NCBI GenBank assembly: GCA_903918335.1
Contig: CAIXDX010000261.1
Location: forward strand, 1 to 37,118
DNA length: 37,118 bases
Source: an uncultured Methylococcaceae bacterium
Lineage (GTDB): Bacteria; Pseudomonadota; Gammaproteobacteria; Methylococcales; Methylomonadaceae
Reading direction: 5' to 3'
A model generated the notes under the pieces. That model worked only from the letters and a program-made list of their open reading frames with translations. It did no database searches and was not told where the DNA came from. This document shows positions 9,067-17,230 of the stretch, one piece after another. The translations under genes were made by a program, and so were the position numbers. Numbering within the stretch: position 1 is the stretch's first letter; every line of letters starts with the position of its first letter.

Positions 9067-9981
9067 TTATGCTCCTTGCTCATTCAACATGGGGAAGCCC
9101 AAAGACTCTCTTCGAGCATAATAAGCTTCTGCTACTGATCTTGATAAAGTGCGCACTCTAAGGATATAACGTTGACGCTCAGTAACTGAAATAGCATGAC
9201 GCGCATCTAACAAATTAAACGTGTGTGACGCTTTTAAGACCATTTCATAAGCGGGCAAAGGCAGATTAGATTCAATTAATTTTTGGCATTCTTGCTCATA
9301 AGTATTAAAACATTGAAACAAGAAATCTACATTGGCATGTTCAAAGTTAAAAGCAGACATTTCTACTTCATTTTGATGAAAAACATCACCGTATGTTACG
9401 ACACCCTGAGGACCCTTTGTCCAAACTAAATCATAAACGCTATTAACGCCTTGCAAATACATCGCAATCCGCTCTAGACCATAGGTAATCTCACCGCTTA
9501 CAGGTCGACATTCCAAGCCACCCACTTGTTGGAAATACGTAAACTGAGTTACTTCCATTCCATTAAGCCAAACCTCCCAACCTAAACCCCAAGCGCCTAA
9601 GGTAGGTGACTCCCAGTTATCTTCAACGAAACGAATATCGTGTTCCAATAAATCTAAACCTAAATGACGTAATGAGCCTAAATATAGCTCTTGGATATTA
9701 TCGGGAGAGGGTTTTAACAACACCTGAAACTGATAGTAATGTTGTAAACGATTAGGATTTTCGCCATAACGACCATCGGTAGGTCGACGTGAGGGTTGCA
9801 CATAGGCCGTATTCCATGGCTCCGGTCCAATCGCTCTTAAAAACGTTGCAGGATGAAAGGTACCGGCCCCCACTTCCTGATCTAAAGGCTGTAACAGAAT
9901 ACAACCGTGACTAGACCAATAGTTTTGTAAACTTAAAATAAGTCCCTGGAATGTTGAGGAATCATTGCTTATATTCGACAC
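9067..9981 (-). CDS. glyQ: Glycyl-tRNA synthetase alpha subunit
   Basis: Catalytic subunit of the heterotetrameric class II glycyl-tRNA synthetase, 304 aa. The canonical [20 protein letters not shown] opening, [20 protein letters not shown], the [20 protein letters not shown] motif and [11 protein letters not shown] (class II motif 3) are all present. The start is a GTG at 9981; no ATG fits the family N-terminus. It is the first gene of the leftward glyQ-glyS-gmhB-plsC cluster. A TATAAT on this strand at 10021-10016 is a possible -10, but no convincing -35 accompanies it. Confidence 0.98.
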   Translation of the reverse strand: MSNISNDSSTFQGLILSLQNYWSSHGCILLQPLDQEVGAGTFHPATFLRAIGPEPWNTAYVQPSRRPTDGRYGENPNRLQHYYQFQVLLKPSPDNIQELYLGSLRHLGLDLLEHDIRFVEDNWESPTLGAWGLGWEVWLNGMEVTQFTYFQQVGGLECRPVSGEITYGLERIAMYLQGVNSVYDLVWTKGPQGVVTYGDVFHQNEVEMSAFNFEHANVDFLFQCFNTYEQECQKLIESNLPLPAYEMVLKASHTFNLLDARHAISVTERQRYILRVRTLSRSVAEAYYARRESLGFPMLNEQGA

Positions 9982-10151
9982 AGTATCTTCACACTAGGCA
10001 GTAAAAAAGGCTTCAATTATAAGCTGAAACAAGTTTTTTTAGTAGGGATAGAACACCTAAATAAACGACTCTTGATAAATTTATATCAGTAATAACGCCA
10101 ACTTTATTTACAATAGTGACAATCATAAAAATAATAATAAATCTGTCGCCT

Positions 10152-12311
10152 ATGAATAACGAAATCAGCCCTAAAACTGCTGGCCATGACCAACTTAAAA
10201 AACTTAGAACCGCTTTAGCTATTTCGCAAGCCATAAAACTTTCTTCAACCCTACAACAAGAAACTGAGGGGACTGTTTCACACGATCAAACTAAAAGAGT
10301 CACCTACTTAACTGAATTATTCTCTCGTATTCATCGGGAAATATTTAAAGACTGGAAAGATCAAGCAACCGTAAATCATCGACCAGGATCTATGCAGGAT
10401 CATGATAAACGCAAAGAGTTTCGTGAAGCTATTGAAAGCTTAGTATTAGAAACAGATCATAACACCGAAACCGCTATTTTCGACAATAACGGCTTTGTCA
10501 TTAGCACACCTAACATCGCCGAACGTCTAGGTGTCTTTTATAAAAAAATGCGTGCTATTAGACCATTTTCTTATGGCAATCGAATCACACTCGATTTCTT
10601 CATGACCTTATTATGTAAATTACCTGCTATGAAAAGTGTCTATGAGCATGGCATTGATTTTAGACGCATCAACAATATCGATGCTGTGGCTTTACATAAT
10701 CAAAACAGCCAACTAAGAGAAATCACTACCGCATTTGAAAATGCCCTTAACCCTAACCTTTGCAAAAACTTAATCAACCAGGCTAATGCCTATGGAATAT
10801 GGCCGGAAAATAAACAATTTATCCATGGGATTCCTTTTTTATCACACAGAACAACAGACGGCGTTCTTTGTTTAGTTGCTATTAATGGTGGCCTAGTCCC
10901 CATGAGTCGTATTGATTATTATCTATCATTAGCTGGCAAACATTTAGCGGATTATCCACTTTGCGAGACAAAAAACATGCTGGGTTATTTACCTGGCACC
11001 GAGTCAATTCGACAGGATGGACCCTACGAAATTGACGGAATCAGTATAGGCAATGACGGTGCAGCACCGCTCTTCTGCTTGGATATTAATATTCTTACCG
11101 GTTTACGCTCACCAGCTCATACCGAAGTCTTACAATTACTTAAGCAATGTGAAGGCGATCATGCTGTCATATTTGATTTAGTCAATAATGAGAGACTCAA
11201 AAGCCGTATGTTATCAGTCTCAGAAGATGACACTCGATTAATGCGCGCTGTTGAAATTGCTTATGAACGTCTTAATAAAATTATTAATAAACTTAATGCG
11301 GCAAAAGATTCAGTATTTGAAGGTAAACTTCCAGTTCATCACCCTAAACTAATCATGTCAATGGGAGGTGCAGGTGTTGGTAAATCGGGGGTTGAAGCAA
11401 CCGCACGTGCACTTTGTGATGATAATTTTGTGATCGCATCTTTAGATGAATTTAGAAAAGAAAGTGATCTGTATAAGGTACTAACTGCCGCCAACCATCA
11501 TAGTGATGATTACGTTTATGTTGAACCTTTTGCCAACAAACTTAGAGACTCCGTCGCACATCATGCTCGCGCCCATCATTACAACATATTATATGATGGC
11601 ACGGGCATTCCCTATCAACCCAGATACTCCACAATCATTAGTAAATTCAAAGCCAGTGGATTTTATACGCAAGTCACTGCAGTTGATGCATTTCTTATTA
11701 AACCCGTAGGTAGAGACGATGAACTAATACGTTCTAATGTTATCAGTAGTGTTAAAGCACGATTCGAAAAATCTGGTAGAGCTTTGCCATGGGTAGTGAC
11801 TATAGACAAACATATTAGAGCCCCAAGATCTTTCTTAAACGCCCTAGAAGATGAGGGCTTAGATAAAATTTCCTTGTTTGCAAATGATAGTGAAAAACAA
11901 AAAAATTACCTAGTAGCAGAAAGCTTCTCCTTAACTGAAGCAGAGGTTAAAGCGCTGCAACAACATCAATTAGCGGGCAATTTATGTGAACATCTGAAAA
12001 CTTACATAATTCATCATTCAGACTCCCATTTAAAAAACTTTGCTGATAATGATCCAACTAAACTTGATGATTTAATCTCCAGAATTCCTAATTTCAATGA
12101 ATCCAATGTGGCTTATCAAATCTATCAACGCAATAACTATAACCGTGTGCTATTGATTTATTGCGCTAAAAGAATGGTGGACTTTATGGAAAAAAGGCAA
12201 TTAAATCCAAATGCTTCAGGAGAAGAAGGCTTATTACATAAACCCGAAGTGCTTTCATTTCATGTTAACCCTCATGCGCAAGATCCTTGGCTAACTAAAC
12301 TACAAAATTAA
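10152..12311 (+). CDS. Zeta toxin-like P-loop kinase with a degenerate Fic-like N-terminal region
   Basis: A large soluble protein, 719 aa from the ATG at 10152 (the frame opens upstream with a GTG at 10116; neither start has a strong Shine-Dalgarno). The C-terminal half shows a zeta-toxin/PezT-type domain: Walker A GGAGVGKS (405-412), SLDEFRK with D432 and R435 where zeta kinases have the catalytic Asp and Arg, an ILYDGTG strand, and SGRALPW with a following His. Zeta toxins phosphorylate UDP-N-acetylglucosamine. The N-terminal part contains IRPFSYGNRITLDFF (from about 136), which resembles the Fic core HPFxxGNGRxxR. The catalytic His is replaced by Arg and the second Gly is lost, so AMP-transfer would be unlikely. 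No antitoxin-like gene adjoins it. The zeta-like call is good; the Fic relationship is inference. Confidence 0.75.
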   Translation: MNNEISPKTAGHDQLKKLRTALAISQAIKLSSTLQQETEGTVSHDQTKRVTYLTELFSRIHREIFKDWKDQATVNHRPGSMQDHDKRKEFREAIESLVLETDHNTETAIFDNNGFVISTPNIAERLGVFYKKMRAIRPFSYGNRITLDFFMTLLCKLPAMKSVYEHGIDFRRINNIDAVALHNQNSQLREITTAFENALNPNLCKNLINQANAYGIWPENKQFIHGIPFLSHRTTDGVLCLVAINGGLVPMSRIDYYLSLAGKHLADYPLCETKNMLGYLPGTESIRQDGPYEIDGISIGNDGAAPLFCLDINILTGLRSPAHTEVLQLLKQCEGDHAVIFDLVNNERLKSRMLSVSEDDTRLMRAVEIAYERLNKIINKLNAAKDSVFEGKLPVHHPKLIMSMGGAGVGKSGVEATARALCDDNFVIASLDEFRKESDLYKVLTAANHHSDDYVYVEPFANKLRDSVAHHARAHHYNILYDGTGIPYQPRYSTIISKFKASGFYTQVTAVDAFLIKPVGRDDELIRSNVISSVKARFEKSGRALPWVVTIDKHIRAPRSFLNALEDEGLDKISLFANDSEKQKNYLVAESFSLTEAEVKALQQHQLAGNLCEHLKTYIIHHSDSHLKNFADNDPTKLDDLISRIPNFNESNVAYQIYQRNNYNRVLLIYCAKRMVDFMEKRQLNPNASGEEGLLHKPEVLSFHVNPHAQDPWLTKLQN

Positions 12312-12317
12312 GCACAT

Positions 12318-12344
12318 AAAAAAAGGCGGTTAAAACTAACCGCC
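12318..12344 (-). terminator. Intrinsic terminator for slyD
   Basis: An 8-bp perfect stem, GGCGGTTA (12325-12332) with TAACCGCC (12337-12344) around a 4-nt loop, is followed in the leftward direction by seven U residues (A-run 12318-12324). Position and polarity fit termination of slyD. The rightward zeta-like gene ends just before it and may use the hairpin too, but it lacks a U-run on that side. Confidence 0.85.
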
Positions 12345-12376
12345 CCTCTGTATTAAACTTTAGCGACTGCTAATGT

Positions 12377-12856
12377 TTAATGGTGACAGCCCGCACCATG
12401 AATGTGTCCATGGTCTAATTCTTCTTTAGTTGCCGCTCTTACTTCAACAATCTCAACATCAAAAGTTAAGGCTTCACCCGCTAATGGATGGTTACCATCA
12501 ATAGTGACGTTATCACCATCAATATTAACTACTGTTACTATACCAGGACCGTGACTAACATCTGCATGGAATTGCATACCCACTTCAATATGATCAACAC
12601 CTTCAAACATATCTTTTGAAATGACTTGCACCATATCTTCAGAAATTACACCATAAGCATCTTCTGGTTCGATACGCACATTAAATTTGTCGCCTACTTT
12701 TTTACCCAATAAAGCCGCTTCAAGACCAGAAATGATGTTACCACTTCCATGTAAATAAACTAAAGCATCACCACCATCAGAACTATCCAATACCTCACCT
12801 TGATCATTGGTTAATGTGTAATGAATTGATACCGCTGTATTGTCAGCAACTTGCAT
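12377..12856 (-). CDS. slyD: FKBP-type peptidyl-prolyl cis-trans isomerase SlyD
   Basis: Cytosolic prolyl isomerase and chaperone that also binds nickel and other metals. The 159-aa product has the SlyD layout: an FKBP half with YTLTNDQGEVLDSS, LVYLHGSGNIISGLE and GKKVGDKFNVRIEPEDAYG, the inserted insert-in-flap domain (about 70-128), and the return strand NHPLAGEALTFDVEIVEVR. The tail is His/Cys-rich (HGHIHGAGCHH), a shortened version of the metal-binding tail of E. coli SlyD. An AAGGG Shine-Dalgarno sits 6 nt before the ATG. It is monocistronic, with its own terminator downstream. Confidence 0.95.
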   Translation of the reverse strand: MQVADNTAVSIHYTLTNDQGEVLDSSDGGDALVYLHGSGNIISGLEAALLGKKVGDKFNVRIEPEDAYGVISEDMVQVISKDMFEGVDHIEVGMQFHADVSHGPGIVTVVNIDGDNVTIDGNHPLAGEALTFDVEIVEVRAATKEELDHGHIHGAGCHH

Positions 12857-12933
12857 GATATACCCTTAAGAATAAATAAAATGCAACATGATAACGACTA
12901 AACTAAGATTTGTCTGAAAATTTATTGACTGCA

Positions 12934-13281
12934 CTAAAATTTTATAGCGCCAAAAAAGTATCCCATAACAGCAATAATCCAACTTATGACCAATAACACC
13001 CAAGGTAACCCGTGTTGCCGATACACAATGATATGTTCAATTTCATGGTCACCTGTATCAACTGAAGTTGTTTTCTGAAGAGATGCTTTCTTAAGCCTTC
13101 TATTAAGTTCTCTGGCTTTTTCTTTCTGCTGTTTCTTATAAAGTTCAATACCCTTTTGAATACCTTGGGCTATTAGCTTTGATTGTTCTTTAGTCTGCCC
13201 GGGTCGTTGAATGCCTTTAGTTATCCTCAAGGCTTCTTCTTGAGTTTGCGGCGATGGTTTTTGATAAGTATTTTTTGTCAT
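12934..13281 (-). CDS. DUF2956 family protein
   Basis: A 115-aa protein starting at the ATG at 13281. The frame is open further upstream inside the neighbouring gene, but family similarity begins at the KPSPQTQEEALRITK segment. It shows the DUF2956 core PGQTKEQSKLIAQGIQKGI followed by a basic helical stretch and one C-terminal transmembrane helix (about 92-111). Function unknown. The start lies one base from the TGA of the upstream DUF815 gene, so the two are translationally coupled and probably work together. The basic, soluble N-terminus followed by a membrane anchor suggests a small adaptor at the inner membrane. Confidence 0.8.
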   Translation of the reverse strand: MTKNTYQKPSPQTQEEALRITKGIQRPGQTKEQSKLIAQGIQKGIELYKKQQKEKARELNRRLKKASLQKTTSVDTGDHEIEHIIVYRQHGLPWVLLVISWIIAVMGYFFGAIKF

Positions 13282-13282
13282 T

Positions 13283-14041
13283 TCATTTTTTACCATAAGC
13301 ATTATAAAACTGCTTAGCCGTTCTACCATTCTTCGACGCATTTTGATGCGCAAAATCTAACGCCTGTTTATACAACTCTTCTTTATTACCCATATAATCT
13401 ACAAAATAACTATCAATAATATCGAGATAAGTTTGCGTGTGTTGTGGATAAAAAGCCAGCCTTATACCAAAACGATCAGATAATGAAATTTTTTCCTCTA
13501 CAGTATCAGAATAATGCACTTCGTCATCAATCAATTGAGTGGCAAGATTATCACTCATTTTTTCAGGTAATAAATGCCGACGATTTGACGTAGCATAAAA
13601 CACCACATTTTCCGGTGGCAATTCAATAGAGCCTTCTAATACACTCTTTAATGGCTTATATAAAGTATCACCGGTATCAAAAGAAAGATCATCGCAGTAA
13701 ATTACAAAGCGTTGTGGCAGTTCACGGATGTCATCTACGATCTCAGGCAGATAAATCAAATCCTGTTTATCAACTTCAATCAATCGTAAATCACGATCTT
13801 TGTATTCATTCAATAACGCTTTAACCAATGATGATTTACCCGTCCCCCTGGCTCCCCACAAAAGCGCATTATTTGCCGGCTGACCAGAGATGAATCGTAG
13901 TGTATTATCAAGCAATTGTTGCTTTTGGTTATCGATTCCCAATAACTGATTAAGCCTTACTGGATCAATCTGTTTAACAGGCCGCAGATATTCTTTACGT
14001 TGACGCCAGATAGCCGCATAAGTGGTATTCCAATTAATCAT
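13283..14041 (-). CDS. DUF815-type AAA+ ATP-binding protein
   Basis: A 252-aa soluble P-loop ATPase of the DUF815 family. Walker A is GARGTGKSS (63-71), Walker B is RFVIYCDDLSF (111-121) and sensor-1 is YATSNRRHLLP (from about 149). The C-terminal lid ends in NGRTAKQFYNAYGK. The family is widespread in proteobacteria with no settled function. A good Shine-Dalgarno (GGAAAGGA) precedes the ATG at 14041. The gene is first in a two-gene unit with the membrane-anchored DUF2956 protein, suggesting an ATPase recruited to the membrane by its partner; that link is inference. Confidence 0.85.
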   Translation of the reverse strand: MINWNTTYAAIWRQRKEYLRPVKQIDPVRLNQLLGIDNQKQQLLDNTLRFISGQPANNALLWGARGTGKSSLVKALLNEYKDRDLRLIEVDKQDLIYLPEIVDDIRELPQRFVIYCDDLSFDTGDTLYKPLKSVLEGSIELPPENVVFYATSNRRHLLPEKMSDNLATQLIDDEVHYSDTVEEKISLSDRFGIRLAFYPQHTQTYLDIIDSYFVDYMGNKEELYKQALDFAHQNASKNGRTAKQFYNAYGKK

Positions 14042-14135
14042 TTTATTAATCCTTTCCTTTTATGAACACATGCAAATTATTCCACACTTGTAAGTTATAG
14101 CACTAGTACCCGAAAACTCTATTTTACGTAGACAT

Positions 14136-14154
14136 TTTCTAACTCAATTAGAAA
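14136..14154. other. Hairpin/palindrome in the DUF815-RND operon intergenic region
   Basis: In the 290-bp gap between the divergent DUF815 gene and the RND operon lies a 7-bp perfect inverted repeat, TTTCTAA then CTCAA then TTAGAAA. It could be an operator for either transcription unit. No regulator gene is adjacent, and no strong -35/-10 pair was seen in this gap. Confidence 0.25.
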
Positions 14155-14291
14155 CGGAAAATACTTTGCTAATAGCAAAAATTCAGAACCGTTTATCAAG
14201 ATAGGTGCTGTATCTGTTATATTTAATTAATGGCCAGTGGGTGAATGCCTTCAAACTTTACCTTTTATTTGTAGTATTCTTTATTACACAT

Positions 14292-14312
14292 TGTTGTAGT
14301 TCCAGCACAACA
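14292..14312. promoter_or_regulatory. Inverted repeat just upstream of the RND operon
   Basis: TGTTGT (14292-14297) and ACAACA (14307-14312) form a 6-bp inverted repeat with a 9-bp spacer. It ends 19 bp before the first ORF of the efflux operon. Spacing and position suit a dimeric repressor site or a leader hairpin. Support is limited to symmetry and position. Confidence 0.25.
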
Positions 14313-14331
14313 GCAACATGCATATAACAAT

Positions 14332-14631
14332 ATGAATATTTGGGCGCTTAAAAAAGATATTCCACTCAAGGTATTGTTGTTAGAATTAAAGCAACGCCAC
14401 AACATCTTTAATTTAAATCTAAATACAGCCGAAAAAAATTTTCAGGCGATTGAAATCTTTTTGCCTGACAATCCTAGTCTATCTGCTTATGTCTATACAT
14501 TTGGACAAAATCCAAATAGTTATGGAATTGATCTAAGATACCCCATCACCACACATAATATTGTCGGTGAAAATGAAAATCTCAGTTTAGATCAAGCATT
14601 AGATATCATTGCAATTCATTTATTTTACTAG
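14332..14631 (+). CDS. Hypothetical 99-aa protein heading the RND efflux operon
   Basis: A small soluble protein of unrecognised family with no signal peptide or membrane segment. It has a mixed sequence with a helical N-terminus (LKVLLLELKQRH), a central PSLSAYVYTFGQNP stretch followed by YGIDLRYP, and a C-terminal helix LDQALDIIAIHL. Composition and codon use look like a real gene. Its TAG stop touches the first codon region of the outer-membrane factor (a GTG at 14631 overlaps by one base; the likely ATG is 6 nt further), implying co-translation. No clear Shine-Dalgarno precedes the ATG. It could be a small regulator or accessory factor, but nothing in the sequence shows this. Confidence 0.65.
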   Translation: MNIWALKKDIPLKVLLLELKQRHNIFNLNLNTAEKNFQAIEIFLPDNPSLSAYVYTFGQNPNSYGIDLRYPITTHNIVGENENLSLDQALDIIAIHLFY

Positions 14632-14636
14632 TGTTA

Positions 14637-16121
14637 ATGCACAACAAAATTTTTTCATCGTTCTATTTTATACCACTACATTTGCTACTATCTGCCTGTA
14701 CTTCTGGTGGATTATTCACAACAGTCGGCCCCGATTACAGCCCTAATAAACCGCCCACGCCTAATCAGTGGTACAGTTCACAGCCAGAATTTACACCACA
14801 AGTATTGGCGCACAATGGTAATAAAAATACACTCATTCATTGGTGGAACCGTTTTCAAGACCCTGTTCTAATTCAACTATTAAATGCTGCAGAAAAAGTA
14901 AACCCCACTCTTACAGATGCCAAAGCTCGTATAGAAGAAGCGAGAGCCAATGTGGTAACTGCCGATGGAGCCGTATTGCCGACTTTGGATTTTTCTCAAG
15001 GTCTTAAGCGCTCTTCCTCTTCATTCGGTGGCACACCATTCATCTGGAACCAATTTTCAGCGGGAGTACAATCCAGTTGGGAAATTGATTTATTCGGGGG
15101 TTTAGCTCGTCAACAAGAAGCAGCGCGCAGTCAATTAGATTCCAAAAACGCAGCCTGGCATGATGCTAGGGTAGCTGTTGCAGTAGAAGTCGCCGACGCT
15201 TACCTCGCCTATCGATTTTCTGAGGCTCAAAAACAAATATTACAAGCGGATACCGCCTCAAGAGTTGAATCCGCCCGTTTAACAGCCATCGCAACTGAAC
15301 AAGGTTTCCACTCTCAAGGAGAAGTTGCTCTAGCTAAAGCGAGTGCAGCTGAAGGCAACAAATCAGTATTGCAACAAGCGTCCCAAAGTGAGCGTGCCAT
15401 AAAAAGCCTAGTATCTATGACGGCAATAGAAGAACCAGAACTACGTAAACTATTGAATGGTGCTCCTGATCAAATTGCAAAACTACCTAGTCCACCCTCA
15501 TTTAATATAGATACTTTACCTGCCAAGGTGTTACTACAACGGCCCGATGTTGCAGTAGCAGAGCGAGATGTTGCAGAAGCCAGTGCTAATATCGGCGTAC
15601 AAAGAGCAAAACAGTTTCCAAAACTGAGTTTATCTGGAACGATAACTCCAACTCTACAAAATATAAATGGCGGTGCACTATTACTTGCACAAACATGGTC
15701 GATTGGACCCACACTTAGTTTACCTCTGTTTGACTCTGGCAAACGCGCCGCCGATGTTGAGAATGCAAAGGCGAAATATCTAGCTGCTTCGACTCGATTC
15801 AATAGTAAAGTCAGAACCGCTGTTAAAGAAGTTGAAGATGCGTTAGTCCGATTAAATAGTGTGCGTAAAATCTTACCCGAAGCTCATCTTGCTGTAGATG
15901 GATACACTACTAATTTTTTAGCAAATCAGACCCTGTACCAAAATGGTTTAGGTAACTTGCTAAATGTTGAAGTAGCGAGGCGCAATATGCTATCTGCTGA
16001 ATTAGCGCTAAAGGAACTTGAAAGAGAACAAGTTAGTGCTTGGATTGCACTATATCGTGCTGCTGGAGGTGGCTGGTGGGAAGATCAAATTAATGAAACG
16101 AGCAATGGAGCAAAATTATGA
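14637..16121 (+). CDS. RND efflux outer-membrane factor, NodT family lipoprotein
   Basis: TolC-like channel of a tripartite efflux pump. From the ATG at 14637 it is 494 aa, with a signal sequence and lipobox LLSAC (lipidated C21). It then has the typical GPDYSPNKPPTPNQW opening of NodT/OprM-type proteins. Two OEP repeats are visible, including WEIDLFGGL in the first and LLQRPDVAVAERDVAEASANIG starting the second. The C-terminal part has the long helices LAVDGYTTNF and LLNVEVARRN of the periplasmic barrel. A GTG six bases upstream is an alternative start. The last four bases (ATGA) overlap the adaptor gene. Confidence 0.9.
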   Translation: MHNKIFSSFYFIPLHLLLSACTSGGLFTTVGPDYSPNKPPTPNQWYSSQPEFTPQVLAHNGNKNTLIHWWNRFQDPVLIQLLNAAEKVNPTLTDAKARIEEARANVVTADGAVLPTLDFSQGLKRSSSSFGGTPFIWNQFSAGVQSSWEIDLFGGLARQQEAARSQLDSKNAAWHDARVAVAVEVADAYLAYRFSEAQKQILQADTASRVESARLTAIATEQGFHSQGEVALAKASAAEGNKSVLQQASQSERAIKSLVSMTAIEEPELRKLLNGAPDQIAKLPSPPSFNIDTLPAKVLLQRPDVAVAERDVAEASANIGVQRAKQFPKLSLSGTITPTLQNINGGALLLAQTWSIGPTLSLPLFDSGKRAADVENAKAKYLAASTRFNSKVRTAVKEVEDALVRLNSVRKILPEAHLAVDGYTTNFLANQTLYQNGLGNLLNVEVARRNMLSAELALKELEREQVSAWIALYRAAGGGWWEDQINETSNGAKL

Positions 16122-17230
16122 CCAAACGGAATTCAGGCATTCTAGTCTTAGCCTTAGTATTAATCATAGGTATTACAATGATTATTAGTCATAGAAATAA
16201 ACCCAGCTCATCCGCGATTAAATCGACAGAGAATCCATCACTCAGCGTATCTCTGATCCAACCAGAAACCACTAATATTCCAATCACTCTGACAACTAAC
16301 GGCTCTATAGCTGCCTGGCAAGAAGCCATTATTGGCGCTGAAATAGGCGAATTACGTCTTAATGAAGTGAATGCTCAAATAGGAGAAAAGGTAAAAAAAG
16401 GTCAAGTGTTAGCTTCGTTTTCAACGGAAAGTGTTTTAATCGACATTGCCCATAGTCGAGCCGCTTTACTGGAAGCTGAAGCTAATCAAAGTGACGCTAA
16501 AATTAATGCTGAGCGAGCCAATAAAGTATCTATTTCAGGAGCCTTGAGTTCTCAGCAAGTCGATCAATATAAAACCCTCTATAAAACGGCTAATGCAAAA
16601 GTTGAATTAGCAAAAGCCCAGCTTAATGCCCAATTACTACGCTTGAAATATACACAAGTTTTAGCCAGTGATGACGGTGTTATCTCTTCAAGTAACGCCA
16701 CATTAGGTGCAGTAGCGACTAAAGGCCAAGAACTATTTCGTTTAATTCGTCAAAACCGCCTTGAATGGCGAGGTGAAGTGACTGCTGAAGAAATCACCCA
16801 ACTTAAACCGGGCATTAAGGTTACTGTAAAAGTACCTAATGTTGGCAATGTTGAAGGATCAATTCGCTTTCTTGCTCCAACTTTAAATATACAAAATCGT
16901 AATGGCCTAGTGTATGTTGACCTGCCTAATGCAACAGCTAATGGCTTACGTGCAGGCATGTTTGGACGTGGCGAATTTCATATAGATTATTCTAAGGGTC
17001 TAACAATTCCTCAAGAAGCGATTTCAATGCGTGACGGTTTTAGTTACGTATTCATCTTAACGAATCAAACTAAAGACCGTGGCTATGTTAAACAAGTAAA
17101 AGTGCAATTAGGTCGCAAATTCGATAACAAACTAGAAATATTATCAGGAATTACAACCAATGATTATCTAGTAGCCAGTGGAGCCGCATTTCTAACTGAT
17201 GGCGATAACGTGAGAATAATTACTCAATGA
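16118..17230 (+). CDS. RND efflux periplasmic adaptor (membrane-fusion protein)
   Basis: A 370-aa HlyD/AcrA-type adaptor joining the RND permease to the outer-membrane channel. An N-terminal transmembrane anchor spans about 8-25, without a lipobox. A split lipoyl/barrel-sandwich domain follows (AAIIGAEIGELRLNEV with GEKVKKGQVLASF, and later SDDGVISSSNATLGAVATKGQELFR in part). A helical hairpin (about 107-170) is rich in Ala and Lys, and beta-barrel and membrane-proximal domains end the protein (IPQEAISMRDGFSYVFI). It overlaps both neighbours by 4 nt (ATGA), so stoichiometric translation is expected. Substrate not deducible. Confidence 0.92.
   Translation: MTKRNSGILVLALVLIIGITMIISHRNKPSSSAIKSTENPSLSVSLIQPETTNIPITLTTNGSIAAWQEAIIGAEIGELRLNEVNAQIGEKVKKGQVLASFSTESVLIDIAHSRAALLEAEANQSDAKINAERANKVSISGALSSQQVDQYKTLYKTANAKVELAKAQLNAQLLRLKYTQVLASDDGVISSSNATLGAVATKGQELFRLIRQNRLEWRGEVTAEEITQLKPGIKVTVKVPNVGNVEGSIRFLAPTLNIQNRNGLVYVDLPNATANGLRAGMFGRGEFHIDYSKGLTIPQEAISMRDGFSYVFILTNQTKDRGYVKQVKVQLGRKFDNKLEILSGITTNDYLVASGAAFLTDGDNVRIITQ

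Noticed and set aside
10016-10021. TATAAT on the minus strand upstream of glyQ as a promoter
   Set aside because: Position is sensible (leader of about 28 nt), but no -35-like hexamer occurs at 15-19 bp, so it is noted only in the glyQ entry and not called.
10013-10234. A 73-codon hydrophobic ORF on the minus strand between glyQ and the zeta-like gene
   Set aside because: It overlaps the start of the larger zeta-like gene antisense, has no Shine-Dalgarno, and resembles no antitoxin or small-protein family. Most likely a shadow of the plus-strand gene.
10152-12311. Whether the zeta-like gene is part of a classic toxin-antitoxin pair
   Set aside because: Upstream is glyQ (divergent) and downstream is slyD (convergent); neither flank holds a small epsilon/PezA-like ORF.
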